64,000 nt of DNA, taken from contig NZ_PPHF01000074.1 in the NCBI RefSeq assembly GCF_002904335.1, forward strand, positions 1 through 64,000. Direction: 5' to 3'. Made by a program: the position numbers and the translations under genes. This document shows, one piece after another, positions 50,817 through 59,590 of the stretch. Position 1 is the stretch's first letter. Each line of letters opens with the position of its first letter. Under the pieces are notes generated by a model. It made no database searches. It saw nothing but the letters and a program-made list of their open reading frames with translations, and was not told the origin of the DNA. The DNA is from Amycolatopsis sp. CA-126428 (GTDB lineage Bacteria > Actinomycetota > Actinomycetes > Mycobacteriales > Pseudonocardiaceae).

Positions 50817-52988
50817 ATGACATCTCGGAACGAGACCACCTCACCACCCGGAGTCCACAATTCCGTCGGCGGCGACGCGGCCGGGGCGGTGCTGCAGGCC
50901 GGGACGATCACCGGTGACGTGTGGATCGCCGGCCCACGCCGACCGGAGGAGTCCCCGGTACCCCGGCAGCTGCCGGCGGTGCCGTCGCACTTCACGAGCC
51001 GGGCGGACGAACTCGCGGCCTTGGACGACGTCGCCGGGGAAGACACCGGTGGCCGGCCGGCGCTGGCCGTGCTGACCGGGCCGGGCGGCGTCGGCAAGAC
51101 CGCCCTCGCCGTCACCTGGGGTGCCCGGCACGCGGGCAGCTTCCCGGACGGTCAGCTCTACGCGGACCTGCGGGGGTTTTCGCCGGGGACCGCGGTCGTC
51201 CCGGAGGAGGCGCTCGGGGCGTTCCTGCGCGCGCTGGGGGTGGCGCCCGAGCGCGTCCCGCCCGGTGTTGCCGAACAGGCGGCCCTGTTCCGGACGAGGA
51301 CGGCGGGCCGACGGTTGCTGGTCGTGCTGGACAACGCGTTTTCGGCGGCCCAGGTCCGCCCGCTGGTCCCCGCGTCGGCCGGCTGCCTGGTGCTCGTGAC
51401 CAGCCGCCTGAGGCTGGACGGGCTCGTGGCCGAAGGCGCGCGCTTCCTGGATGTGGCGCCCCTTTCCCAGCCGAAGGCCGTCGAGCTGGTGGTGCGGGCC
51501 GTGGGCCGGTCGCGAGTCGCCGGTGAGCTGGCCGCGGTCGCGGAGCTGGCGGTGCTCTGCGGCCGGCTGCCGATCGCGCTGCGCGTCGCGTCGGCCCGGC
51601 TGGCGTCCCGGCCGCGGTGGCCGGTCGCGCGGGTGGTGGCCGAACTCGGCGACGAACGATCCCGGCTGAGCCGGCTTTCGGCGGAGGGAGACGCCTCGGT
51701 GGCGGCGATGTTCGACTGGTCCTACCGGGCGTTGCCGCCGACGGCCGCGACGCTGTACCGGCTGCTGAGCGAGTTCCCGGGTGCGTCGTTCGACGTCGGC
51801 ACGGCGGTGGCGGTGACCGGCCTGACCGAACCGGCGGCGGCCGACGGGCTGCAGCTCCTCGTGGACGCGAGCCTTCTCGAGGAGGTCGACGAGCTCCGCT
51901 TCCGGTTCCACGACCTGGTCCGCCTGCACGCCCGCGCCCAGCGCGACGCCGGGCGGCCCGAGGTGGTTCCCCGGGTGGCGACCTGGTTCCTGCACGAGAT
52001 GACGCGGGCGAACCTGGTCGTCATCCCGTTGCGCTGGCGGGTCAGCCCGGTGTGCGAGCAGTACCGCACCGCGCCGCCCGCGTTCGGCTCGGGCAGGGAA
52101 GCGCTCGACTGGCTCGACGGACAGCTGCCCAACGTGCTGGCGGTGCTGGAAGCAGCCGGCGAACGGGAGCACGACCGGCTGGCGTGGCAGCTGTGCGAGG
52201 CTCTGTGGGAGCTGTTCCTGCACCGGAAGCACTTCGCCCGCTGGTTGCGTTCGCACGAGATCGGCATCGCGGCGGCGCGGCGCTGCCGGGACGCGGTCGC
52301 GGAGTCGCGGCTGCGCTGCCAGCTCGGTCGCGCGTACCTGGACCTGGGCCGGTTCGAGGACGCGGAACGCGAATGCGCTCGCGCGCTGGACCTGGCGCGA
52401 GCGGCGGGGAGCCGGCACAACGAATCGGTGGCGCTGGACCAGCTGGGAACGGCGGCGCAGGGCCGCGGCGACGTTCCGGCGTCGATCTCCTTCTATTCCG
52501 CCAGCCTGGAGATCGAACGGGAGCTGGGCATCGACCGCGGCGTCGCCCAGCGGCACCGCCGCATCGGCGAGGTGCTGGCGAAGGCGAACCGCCCGGCCGA
52601 AGCGGCGGAACACCTCCGACGCGCCCGCCGGATGTTCGCCGACCTGGGGGACGAAAAGGACGAGGCGAAGGTCCTGGTGGGGCTGGCTCGCCTGGACGCC
52701 CGTGGTGGCGACGTCGCCTCGGCGAAGCGTCGCCTGGAGCGGGCGCGGCGGGTCCTGGCGGAGGCGGGCTCGGCGTTCTACCAGGCGGACGTCCTGGTCG
52801 GGTTCGCCGACGTGGCGGAGTGCGATGACGACCCGAGGGCGGCCCGCGGCCACCTCGCCGAGGCGTTGGCGCTGTACGAGCAGGTGGGCGGGCCGCAGGT
52901 GGAGCGGGTTCGCGCCCGGCTGCGGCGGTACGACGCCGAGAACGCGGAGCCACCGGTCGAGGGGCCGCCCCGGCAGGTCGGCGAATGA
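50817..52988 (+). CDS. NB-ARC/TPR STAND protein with N-terminal RHIM-like amyloid motif
   Basis: 723 residues. Residues 15-37 read NSVGGDAAGAVLQAGTIT then GDVWI, matching the pattern N-x-G-x-G-x-V-x-Q-A-G-x-I-x-G-x-V of bacterial RHIM-like amyloid signalling motifs. The NB-ARC ATPase follows: P-loop GPGGVGKT (88-95, Lys94), Walker B RRLLVVLDN with Asp172, LVTSRLRL and GRLPIALRV. About six TPRs fill residues 440-690 (ALDLARAAGSRHNESVALDQLG). There is no SARP DNA-binding domain, so this is not an AfsR regulator. NLR-like proteins of this kind signal by amyloid templating onto an effector with the same motif. None is seen in the window. Confidence 0.9.
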   Translation: MTSRNETTSPPGVHNSVGGDAAGAVLQAGTITGDVWIAGPRRPEESPVPRQLPAVPSHFTSRADELAALDDVAGEDTGGRPALAVLTGPGGVGKTALAVTWGARHAGSFPDGQLYADLRGFSPGTAVVPEEALGAFLRALGVAPERVPPGVAEQAALFRTRTAGRRLLVVLDNAFSAAQVRPLVPASAGCLVLVTSRLRLDGLVAEGARFLDVAPLSQPKAVELVVRAVGRSRVAGELAAVAELAVLCGRLPIALRVASARLASRPRWPVARVVAELGDERSRLSRLSAEGDASVAAMFDWSYRALPPTAATLYRLLSEFPGASFDVGTAVAVTGLTEPAAADGLQLLVDASLLEEVDELRFRFHDLVRLHARAQRDAGRPEVVPRVATWFLHEMTRANLVVIPLRWRVSPVCEQYRTAPPAFGSGREALDWLDGQLPNVLAVLEAAGEREHDRLAWQLCEALWELFLHRKHFARWLRSHEIGIAAARRCRDAVAESRLRCQLGRAYLDLGRFEDAERECARALDLARAAGSRHNESVALDQLGTAAQGRGDVPASISFYSASLEIERELGIDRGVAQRHRRIGEVLAKANRPAEAAEHLRRARRMFADLGDEKDEAKVLVGLARLDARGGDVASAKRRLERARRVLAEAGSAFYQADVLVGFADVAECDDDPRAARGHLAEALALYEQVGGPQVERVRARLRRYDAENAEPPVEGPPRQVGE

Positions 52989-53078
52989 CGGCGCGGATGC
53001 CGGCAGAGGACATCCGTCAGGGCCGGGCGCTCTCCACGCCCGGCGGTGACGAAGCTGCCCGCCGCGCCGGAGTGACGG

Positions 53079-54308
53079 TCACCCGTCCGGCCGGCTTCGC
53101 GGCCGCGGAATGACCGGCCGGGGCACGAGCCGGGGAAGTGGCGCGGGGGAGAGCGGGACCGCTCGCGCCGGTTCGGGGAGCCCGAGCAGGTCGTACATCT
53201 CCTTCCGGAGGATCTTCCCGGCTTCCCCGGGCCGCGAGGTCAGCAAGCCGGCGATCCGGGCGCCGAGCCCCCGGCCTTGCGCGTCGGCGGCGGCGCGGAG
53301 CTGGGGGAGCAGCGGCCGCGTGGGATCCCACCGCGGGGTGTGCTCGGCCAGGACGGCCGCCGGGCTGCCTTCGAGCAGCGGCTGGGGGCCGTGCGGCAGC
53401 CGCAGGACGGGGGTGCCGAGGCCGGCCGCGAAAGTGCCGAGCGAGGTGTAGTCGGCCAGCACGTGGTCGGCGGCGGCGACGGCACCGCGCCAGTCGGTGT
53501 ACGGCTTCAGCACGCGGAGCCCCGCGTCGATGGCGTCGGAGAGCCAGCCGAGCACCTGGCCGGTGCCGTGCTGCGACCAGATCTGCGGGTGGAGGGACGC
53601 CACGACGCGGAACCGATCGCGCGGCAAAGCTTCGGCGATCTCGCGGAAGAGCTCCGGATTGCGGCCGAAGCCCGAAAGCGGTGACCAGGTGGAGGTGACC
53701 AGCAGGACTTCCCGGTCGTCCGTGACGCCGAGGGCGCGCCGGTGCTGGTCACGGTATTCGGCGGTGGCGACGAGCCGGTCGAAGGCGATGTCACCGCCGA
53801 CGAAGGCGTGCGGCAGGGCCTCCGGGCAGATCCGGGCGAGGAGATCCCACTCTCGTTCGTGGGTGAGCGCGATCCGGTCGGGGCGGACCCGGCCGTCTCG
53901 CATCAGCTGCGCGGGGTGGAGGCCGGTGACGAGGGCGCCGTCGGTGTCGGTGCGGTGGGGGCGGTACTGCCCGAGCCCGCCACCGTGGGGGACGAGGAGC
54001 ACGGGGCCCAGCACGTCGTCGACACCGCGAGTGCTCCCGGCGAGCACCAGCCCGTGAGTGACCCGCCGCACCTGCGGCATGGTCAGCAGAACCCCGCCAT
54101 CGGCCCGGACGAGTTCGGCGGCGTCCGGCCGGTCTTCACCGTTGTCCGGCACGGCGTAGACCCGCATCACCTGGTGGTCGGCGTCGATGAGGGGGACGAG
54201 GTCGTTGAGCCTGAGCAGCGCGACCACGTGCGGGGCGAAGATGAGGACGGGCACGCCGAGCCGGGTCGCCCAGTGCTCCGGTGCCAGTACTCCGTCATCG
54301 TCGTTCAT
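53079..54308 (-). CDS. Glycosyl/glycerophosphotransferase-like protein
   Basis: 409 residues. The C-terminal half has LLVTSTWSPLSGFGRNPELF, VVASLHPQIWSQHG and VLADYTSLGTFAAGLGTPVLRLPHG, the His-Pro and Asp-Tyr-Ser/Thr pattern of CDP-glycerol glycerophosphotransferase-type GT-B enzymes. The N-terminal half has VPVLIFAPHVVALLRL. No signal peptide. ATG 54308 overlaps the stop of a 37-codon ORF. The product could modify a wall polymer or a metabolite; no substrate evidence. Confidence 0.7.
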   Translation of the reverse strand: MNDDDGVLAPEHWATRLGVPVLIFAPHVVALLRLNDLVPLIDADHQVMRVYAVPDNGEDRPDAAELVRADGGVLLTMPQVRRVTHGLVLAGSTRGVDDVLGPVLLVPHGGGLGQYRPHRTDTDGALVTGLHPAQLMRDGRVRPDRIALTHEREWDLLARICPEALPHAFVGGDIAFDRLVATAEYRDQHRRALGVTDDREVLLVTSTWSPLSGFGRNPELFREIAEALPRDRFRVVASLHPQIWSQHGTGQVLGWLSDAIDAGLRVLKPYTDWRGAVAAADHVLADYTSLGTFAAGLGTPVLRLPHGPQPLLEGSPAAVLAEHTPRWDPTRPLLPQLRAAADAQGRGLGARIAGLLTSRPGEAGKILRKEMYDLLGLPEPARAVPLSPAPLPRLVPRPVIPRPRSRPDG

Positions 54309-54418
54309 CGCGGCCACCCCTCCCGGCGTGAGGCGTAGCGCAGCGCCCCGGCCCGGCTGGCCAGCGCCGGGAGCGGGCGGGGGAACGGTCTGCGGTCGGC
54401 GGGGACGGCGACTTTCAC
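54305..54418 (-). CDS. 37-residue basic peptide coupled to the transferase gene
   Basis: GTG 54418 has a near-ideal AGGAGG 5 bases upstream; the reading is VKVAVPADRRPFPRPLPALA, then SRAGALRYASRREGWPR, and the TGA overlaps the transferase ATG (ATGA). Strongly basic with many Arg and Pro. The transferase itself has only GGGAGG inside this ORF, so translation of the small ORF should set transferase expression. It may be a leader peptide or a small partner. Confidence 0.6.
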   Translation of the reverse strand: MKVAVPADRRPFPRPLPALASRAGALRYASRREGWPR

Positions 54419-54595
54419 GGTGCCTCCTGGAACGGGATCGGCGACATCGCCGATACGTCGGACATGGGTCGGGCGGTCGCGGGGCGCAGGCCGGCGCTGG
54501 GGCCGGCGGTGTCGCGGACAACCCTGTCCTGGGGAGAGGCACTGACAGACCGGCCGGCGGATTTGTGGCCCGTTGCCGGTCTGGGTGGCTCTGAG

Positions 54596-54612
54596 TCACC
54601 CGATATAGGTGA
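54596..54612 (-). promoter_or_regulatory. Inverted repeat around a TATATC hexamer
   Basis: TCACC-CGATATA-GGTGA: 5-bp complementary arms flank an AT-rich centre that reads TATATC on the minus strand, a possible -10 for the small-ORF/transferase operon with a leader of about 180 bases. The symmetry would suit an operator. Evidence is limited to the pattern. Confidence 0.35.
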
Positions 54613-54695
54613 ATTCATGTTCCCGGAGAGATGATTCGGGGTCTCCAACCGGACGGCGGCACCAACCCCCGGTCGGGGAGTCGTATGCTGGCGCC

Positions 54696-54785
54696 TCGGC
54701 AGTAAGTCCGCGCTCGTGTCACGTGGAGCGGAGGTTATTGCCTTGCGGAAGCGGTCCCTGGTGGCAGCCGGGGGCCGCTTTTTTA
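54696..54785 (+). ncRNA. Candidate small structured RNA ending in an intrinsic terminator
   Basis: A -10-like TATGCT (54684-54689) is followed by GGCAGTAA (54698-54705), which pairs with TTATTGCC (54735-54742), with GCGCTC/GAGCGG-type pairs inside: one long hairpin. A second hairpin AAGCGGTCCC...GGGGCCGCTT (54749-54780, 10 bp with one G-U) runs straight into six T residues. No ORF lies on this strand and no plus-strand gene follows, so it would be an independent RNA of about 90 nt. Confidence 0.5.
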
Positions 54786-54796
54786 TCCTTGGTTCA

Positions 54797-55657
54797 TCAG
54801 TCGTCCAGCCTTTCGAGCGTCCGTTCGATCAGCGCCGGTGTTTCTTCAGGAGAAAGCGCTGCGTCCTCCAATTTGTAGAAGATCTGGATGAACTCGACAG
54901 CCTTCACGGCTCCGGTGACATCGTCGAAGAACTGGTCTCCATTGGGTTGTTCCAGGTTGAGGAACAGGTCGTTGGACTGCTCGGACAGCTGAAGGAGCTC
55001 GAACGAGCTCTGCATGCCGCTGACCCAGCCCGCCTGGTAAGGCAGGACCTGCACGGACACGTTGGGCCGCTGAGCGACCTCCAGCAGATGGCGCAACTGG
55101 ATCCGCCAGCCGGCGACATCGGTGATGCGTCGGTGCAGCACCGACTCGTCGAGGATGAAGAAGTGCTCGAGTTCGGGATCTTCCAGCCGCTTCTGCCGTT
55201 CGGCCCGCAGCTTCACCTTCCGTTCCGCGATCGAGGGATCGCTGGACCCCTTCACCAGGGAACGGGTGTACTCGGGGACTTGGAGCAGCCCCGGTACCAG
55301 GTGCAACTGGTACTGGCGCAGGATCACGGCGGCTGCTTCGAGGCCGAGGAACTTGACGAACTCCGGGCTGTTGGTGCGTTTGTACTCGTCCCACCAAGCC
55401 GGCTGCCGACCGTCCTTCGCCATCTGGACGTATTTTTCCACGCGGTCGCGGTCGGTGATGCCGTAGTGCAGCAGGAGCGCTTTCAGGTCGGTGATCGACA
55501 AGCCCACCTGCCCGCTCTCGATACGGTTGAGCTTGGAGAGCGACCAGTCCAGCGCGTCCGCGACGTTCTGCTGGGTCAGCTGCAGGGCCTCCCGTGCCTC
55601 CCTTATTTCCGCCAGCACTCGCCGTTGGCTAGCCACTGGCGAATGCGCCCTAGTCAT
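54797..55657 (-). CDS. XRE-family helix-turn-helix regulator with DUF5753 domain
   Basis: 286 residues. HTH: IREAREALQLTQQNVADALDWSLSKLNRIESGQVGLS (about 15-55). The DUF5753 effector domain follows (PGLLQVPEYTRSLVKG, ILDESVLHRRITDVAGW, VSVQVLPYQAGWVSGMQSSFELLQL). These regulators work with small DUF397 proteins in actinomycete development and secondary metabolism (WhiJ-type systems). Such a DUF397 gene lies immediately upstream on the same strand. Confidence 0.93.
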   Translation of the reverse strand: MTRAHSPVASQRRVLAEIREAREALQLTQQNVADALDWSLSKLNRIESGQVGLSITDLKALLLHYGITDRDRVEKYVQMAKDGRQPAWWDEYKRTNSPEFVKFLGLEAAAVILRQYQLHLVPGLLQVPEYTRSLVKGSSDPSIAERKVKLRAERQKRLEDPELEHFFILDESVLHRRITDVAGWRIQLRHLLEVAQRPNVSVQVLPYQAGWVSGMQSSFELLQLSEQSNDLFLNLEQPNGDQFFDDVTGAVKAVEFIQIFYKLEDAALSPEETPALIERTLERLDD

Positions 55658-55818
55658 GATCGTTCTACTCCCGTCCGTTCGGTATGCCACGCGGCGAGGT
55701 GCCACATAGCAGAACGATAGCAGTCGGTATGAGCTACGTCACTTCGACGCGGGGCCAAGAGCGAGGCGGAGATGTGCCAGGTGGCAGGCAGGTGTGAGGC
55801 GTCGCGATCCGAGGAAGC

Positions 55819-55858
55819 AAAAAACCCTGGTGAACCCGGTCGTCCGGGGCCCCAGGGT
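55819..55858 (-). terminator. Intrinsic terminator after the DUF397 gene
   Basis: On the minus strand ACCCTGG (55858-55852) pairs with CCAGGGT (55830-55824), with an inner CCGGG/CCCGG stem, and is followed by six T residues (55824-55819). It lies 15 bases beyond the DUF397 stop, so DUF397 and the XRE gene are mainly separate transcripts. Confidence 0.85.
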
Positions 55859-55873
55859 GCGAACGGGTGTGGG

Positions 55874-56086
55874 CTAGGAGTGATCCTGCAGGAACGCCTT
55901 CCAGGCTTCTCGGCTGAAGATCAGCTGAGGGCTGACGAACTTCGAATCGCGGAGATGTACGCGCTCGGCCGCGGTGGCGACCTCGACGCAGTCATCAGCG
56001 TTGCCACTGCCGCTGGCCGAACTCTTCACCCATACCAACGTGAGGGCTTCGGTCTCGGTTGAAGGCTGCCCGACCTGCTCGGTCAC
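55874..56086 (-). CDS. DUF397 protein, partner of the XRE regulator
   Basis: 70 residues. LVWVKSSASGSGNADDCVEVATAAERVHLRDSK and the closing FSREAWKAFLQDHS are the DUF397 signature. These small proteins act with, or are antagonised by, XRE-DUF5753 regulators. GTG 56086 follows GGGGGA. The usual order (regulator first) is reversed here. Confidence 0.9.
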   Translation of the reverse strand: MTEQVGQPSTETEALTLVWVKSSASGSGNADDCVEVATAAERVHLRDSKFVSPQLIFSREAWKAFLQDHS

Positions 56087-56424
56087 GTGCGTCCCCCGGT
56101 TCTCGAAAGGCGCGTACCGGCCAGCCGGGCGGCGGTGGGCCGGAGCATCGCGTGAAAGTGTTCGGATCTTAACTGCGGAACGTGACGGCTCAACACCGCC
56201 GAGAGAAGGATAGCCCATGGTCCACAGGTTTGTTGTGGAGCGTTTCCGGGTCAGAAACCTGACATTTCGAGGACATCGTCGATCGCCTGCACATGCACAA
56301 TTCCGTGCAGATGAACGGTCATCGCAGGCCGCCTGGAGTGCTCAGGGATGACTTGCTGTGCTTGGGAATCCGAAGCCGGCGCGAGCGGTGACCACGAATT
56401 CCGGGAACGTCGCCGAAATGAGGT
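56087..56424. other. Intergenic region, no gene recognised
   Basis: A 338-base gap between the DUF397 start and the end of the exporter gene. It must hold the DUF397 promoter. It is visibly less GC-rich than its surroundings. I see no convincing ORF, RNA structure or terminator in it. Confidence 0.5.
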
Positions 56425-57933
56425 CTAGAACTCCAGCTGTTCGGTCTTCCGCGGCATCAGCAACAACGCCCCCACCGACAAGACGGCCACCGCCAACAAC
56501 CCCAAAAACACATAGTGCGTCGCATCCGCCAACGCCCCGCGCACGAACACCGCGGCCGGCGAATCGGGCGCGTGTCCGCCCAGCACCAGGCTCGTCGCGT
56601 CGACCGACGGGGGCAGCGGACCCACCTCCGCCGGCGGGTTCGCGAACCGGGACGCCAGCGTCGCGTTGGCGATCGCCCCGAACACCGCCGCCCCCACCGC
56701 GCTTCCCAGTGAGCGGCTGAACAGGTTCGTCGCGGTCACCACGCCACGGCGGTCCCAGCCCACCACCGACTGGATCGCCACCAGCGTCGGGCTCGCCGCC
56801 AGGCCCAGGCCCACCCCGAGGACGAACGCCGCGAACGCCGCCGCCCAGAGTGACGAACCCGCGCCGAGGAGCGCCACCAATACGCCGCCGGCGATGATGA
56901 ACACGCTGCCGATCAACGCCGTGTCGCGGAAGCCGATGCGCAGGTAGATCTTGCCCGCCAGGGACGCCGAAATCGGCCAGCCGACCGTCAGGGCCGCCAC
57001 CGCGAACCCCGCCACCAGCGCGCCCGCGCCGAGCACCCCCTGCGCGTACGTCGGCAGGTACGACGTCAGGCCCATCAGGACCGCGCCGACCACCAGCGCC
57101 ACCAGGTTGCCGCCCACCAGGACCCGCCGGGTGAACACCCAGAGCGGCAGCACCGGCTCGGCCGCGCGCTTCTCCGCCACCACGAACGCCACCAGCAGCA
57201 GCGCGCCCGCGACGAAGATCCCCACGCTCGGCAGCGAGCCCCACGCCCACGCGACGCCGCCCTCGAGCAGGCCGAGGATGACCAGGGAACAGCCGACGGT
57301 GAGCAGTGCCGCGCCCAGGTAGTCGACCTTGTGCGGCTTGCGCTCGACGTGCTCGGCGAAGTTGCGGAACAGCATCAGCGCCGCGATCGCGCCCAGCGGC
57401 AGGTTGATGAAGAAGATCCAGCGCCAGTCCAGGTACTCGGCGAAGACCCCGCCGAGCGTCGGGCCGACCACCGAAGCCACGCCCCAGACGCTGGCCACGT
57501 AGCCCTGGACCCGCGCGCGTTCCTCCACCGTGTACAGGTCGCCGATCACCGTCATCGACATCGGCTGGATCGCTCCGGCGCCGATGCCCTGGACCGCCCG
57601 GGCGGCGATCAGCACCGGCATGCTCCACGCCGCACCGCAGAGCACCGAGCCGACCAGGAACGCCGCGATCCCGAAGAACATCACCGGCCGCCGGCCGAGC
57701 ACGTCGGCGAACTTGCCGTAGAGCGGCACCGTCACGGCCTGGGTGAGCAGGTAGATCGAGAACAGCCACGGGAACTGGGCGAAGCCGCCGAGGTCGCGCA
57801 CCACCGACGGGACGGCGGTCGCGATGATCGTGCTGTCCAGCGCGACCAGCGCCGTGCTGAGCATGACCGCGATCAGCACCGGGCCGCGTTCGGACCGGAA
57901 GCCGACCCCCTTCGTGGCGGCGGATGTCGTCAT
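56425..57933 (-). CDS. MFS drug exporter, DHA2 (EmrB/QacA) family
   Basis: 502 residues with 14 predicted membrane segments. Motif A between helices 2 and 3 is GKFADVLGRRPVMFFGI, motif B region is ARAVQGIGAGAIQ, motif C is VASVVGPTLGGVFAEYLDWRWIFFINLPLG, and the helix-1 D1-type motif is STALVALDSTIIATAVPSV. It exports hydrophobic or cationic drugs by proton antiport. I chose ATG 57933 for its AGGAG; ATG 57960 is in frame but has no ribosome site. The divergent neighbour is a DUF1015 gene, with no dedicated regulator beside it. Confidence 0.92.
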   Translation of the reverse strand: MTTSAATKGVGFRSERGPVLIAVMLSTALVALDSTIIATAVPSVVRDLGGFAQFPWLFSIYLLTQAVTVPLYGKFADVLGRRPVMFFGIAAFLVGSVLCGAAWSMPVLIAARAVQGIGAGAIQPMSMTVIGDLYTVEERARVQGYVASVWGVASVVGPTLGGVFAEYLDWRWIFFINLPLGAIAALMLFRNFAEHVERKPHKVDYLGAALLTVGCSLVILGLLEGGVAWAWGSLPSVGIFVAGALLLVAFVVAEKRAAEPVLPLWVFTRRVLVGGNLVALVVGAVLMGLTSYLPTYAQGVLGAGALVAGFAVAALTVGWPISASLAGKIYLRIGFRDTALIGSVFIIAGGVLVALLGAGSSLWAAAFAAFVLGVGLGLAASPTLVAIQSVVGWDRRGVVTATNLFSRSLGSAVGAAVFGAIANATLASRFANPPAEVGPLPPSVDATSLVLGGHAPDSPAAVFVRGALADATHYVFLGLLAVAVLSVGALLLMPRKTEQLEF

Positions 57934-58054
57934 CGGCGGGGTGCTCCTCGGGACGGTCATGACCGGGGTCAACTACTTTGCAGTCCTAAGCATTCCATCC
58001 CGGCGGCACCGGCCCCAGCGAATTTCCCGGCGCCCGTGGCGCAAGATGGACAGG

Positions 58055-59215
58055 ATGAGCGACTGGATCCGGCCGATCGGGCGGGGCTGGGTGGTCCGCG
58101 ACGCGGTCCCCGGCCCCGACGTCGACGAGTTCGCCGAGCCCGAGCGCGTGGTCGCGGCGCTGGCCGCGCCCGGTGCCGCCGACAGCCTGCTGGCCGTGCA
58201 GCACCCGGCCCGCACCCCCGCGGCCCTGGCGCGTGGTCTCGACCTGACGGCCGCCGTCCCCGTCGCCCGCGCCGTGCTCGAACGGCTCCGCAAGCGGTCC
58301 TACCGGCCGGTCCGCGACGTCGTCGCGCCCTACCGGATCGAAGGGCCGGACGGGGTGGCGCTCGGCCTGCTCTGCCTGGTCGACCCGGCCGCGGTGACCG
58401 ACGACGGCGCCGCGCGAGTCCGCCACACCGAGGACGTCTACCCCGACGTCGTCGCCGAGCGGGCCGCGGTGCTCGCCGGGCTGGGCTGCGCGACCAGCGC
58501 GGCGCTGCTCGTCCCGGCCGGCGGCGGCGCGGAGCTGACCGAGCAGGTCGAGCAGGCCTGCGCCGGCCTCGGCCTGCCCGATCTGTCCACTTCGGACGCG
58601 GCCGGGCGGCGGCACGACCTGTGGGTGGTGCCGGAAGGGCCCCTGCAGAGCCGGCTGCTGGCCGCGGTCGCCGGCACGGACCTCCTGGTCGCCGACGGCA
58701 ACCACCGCGTGGCCGCCGCGGCGGCGGCCGGCCACGGCGCGCTGCTCGCCCTGGTCACCGCGGGACCGGCGCTGGAGATCGGCGCGATCCACCGCGTCCT
58801 CACCGGCACCGGCCTCGGCCCCGAAGACCTGGTGTCCCGCTGGTGCGAGGCCGGCCTGGACGTCCGCTACGACGAGCAAGCCGTGCCGGTCGCCGGCGAG
58901 GTCGTGGTGCGCGCCGGCGCGGCCGTGCTGCGGATCCCGCTCCCGGCCGTGGAAGGGCCCGGGCCCGTGATCGACCACGAGATCGTCGAGCAGGTCCTGT
59001 TTTCCCGCGCGCTCGGCGTCGACCCCGAAGGGCCGTGCGTCCGCCCGCTCCCGGCCGGCCGCCCGCTGCCGCCGGACGCGGACGCGGTGGTGCTGCTGGC
59101 CCCGGTCAGCTACGCCGACGTCCTCGCGGTGCACGCGGCCGGGCGCCGGATGCCGCGCAAGGCCACGTACTTCACGCCGAAGCCGCGCAGCGGGCTCGTG
59201 CTGGCGGAGCTTTAG
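58055..59215 (+). CDS. DUF1015-family protein
   Basis: 386 residues. RDVVAPYRIEGPDG, RVRHTEDVYPDVVAERAAVLAGL, LVADGNHRVAAAAAAGHG (the conserved DGHHR-like block, here DGNHR), GAIHRVLTGTGL and RKATYFTPKPRSGLVLAEL define DUF1015. The function is unknown; the fold has been proposed to be kinase- or nuclease-like. ATG 58046 is an in-frame alternative start. Confidence 0.88.
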   Translation: MSDWIRPIGRGWVVRDAVPGPDVDEFAEPERVVAALAAPGAADSLLAVQHPARTPAALARGLDLTAAVPVARAVLERLRKRSYRPVRDVVAPYRIEGPDGVALGLLCLVDPAAVTDDGAARVRHTEDVYPDVVAERAAVLAGLGCATSAALLVPAGGGAELTEQVEQACAGLGLPDLSTSDAAGRRHDLWVVPEGPLQSRLLAAVAGTDLLVADGNHRVAAAAAAGHGALLALVTAGPALEIGAIHRVLTGTGLGPEDLVSRWCEAGLDVRYDEQAVPVAGEVVVRAGAAVLRIPLPAVEGPGPVIDHEIVEQVLFSRALGVDPEGPCVRPLPAGRPLPPDADAVVLLAPVSYADVLAVHAAGRRMPRKATYFTPKPRSGLVLAEL

Positions 59216-59216
59216 C

Positions 59217-59590
59217 GGCGGTCCACCGCGAACCACGCGCGGCCCGAACAGCCCGCGTTCCCGCAGGTACTCCTCCCCGGAACGACGTGCCAGCCGGGAA
59301 GCCATCGTGCCGCCCGTCGCGGTTTCGTACGCGAGCAGGCCCTTGAGCACGTTGAGTGTCGAGTGGGCCGAAGAGCGCGCCGAGCCTTCGACCCACGCGC
59401 AGCCCGCCCACCGGCCATCGGGGTCCGCGCCGCCGGTAGGCCGGCACCCCGACTCCTCCGTCCCGATCCGCGCCTGCGTCGCTTCCGGGATCTCCGGCGG
59501 CTCGCCCGCCAGGTCGCGCTCCATCTCCCGGCCCAGGGCCGGATCCGGGTCGCACGACCAGGCGAGCAGGTCCGTCAGGCTCCCGTGACG
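59217..59590 (-). pseudogene. Fragment of a prenyltransferase/squalene-cyclase-like toroid protein
   Basis: Minus-strand reading TDLLAWSCDPDPALGREMERD, GEPPEIPEATQARIG and STLNVLKGLLAYETATGG then ARRSGEEYLRERGLFG resembles the C-terminal repeats of alpha/alpha-toroid proteins (squalene cyclase-like). No start codon fits, the usual WRYDVLR-type ending is absent, and the fragment is trapped between two intact genes. Family assignment is tentative. Confidence 0.45.

Noticed and set aside
50817..52988. AfsR/SARP-type regulator
   Set aside because: No N-terminal OmpR-like DNA-binding or BTAD domain; the protein starts with the amyloid-like motif directly before NB-ARC.
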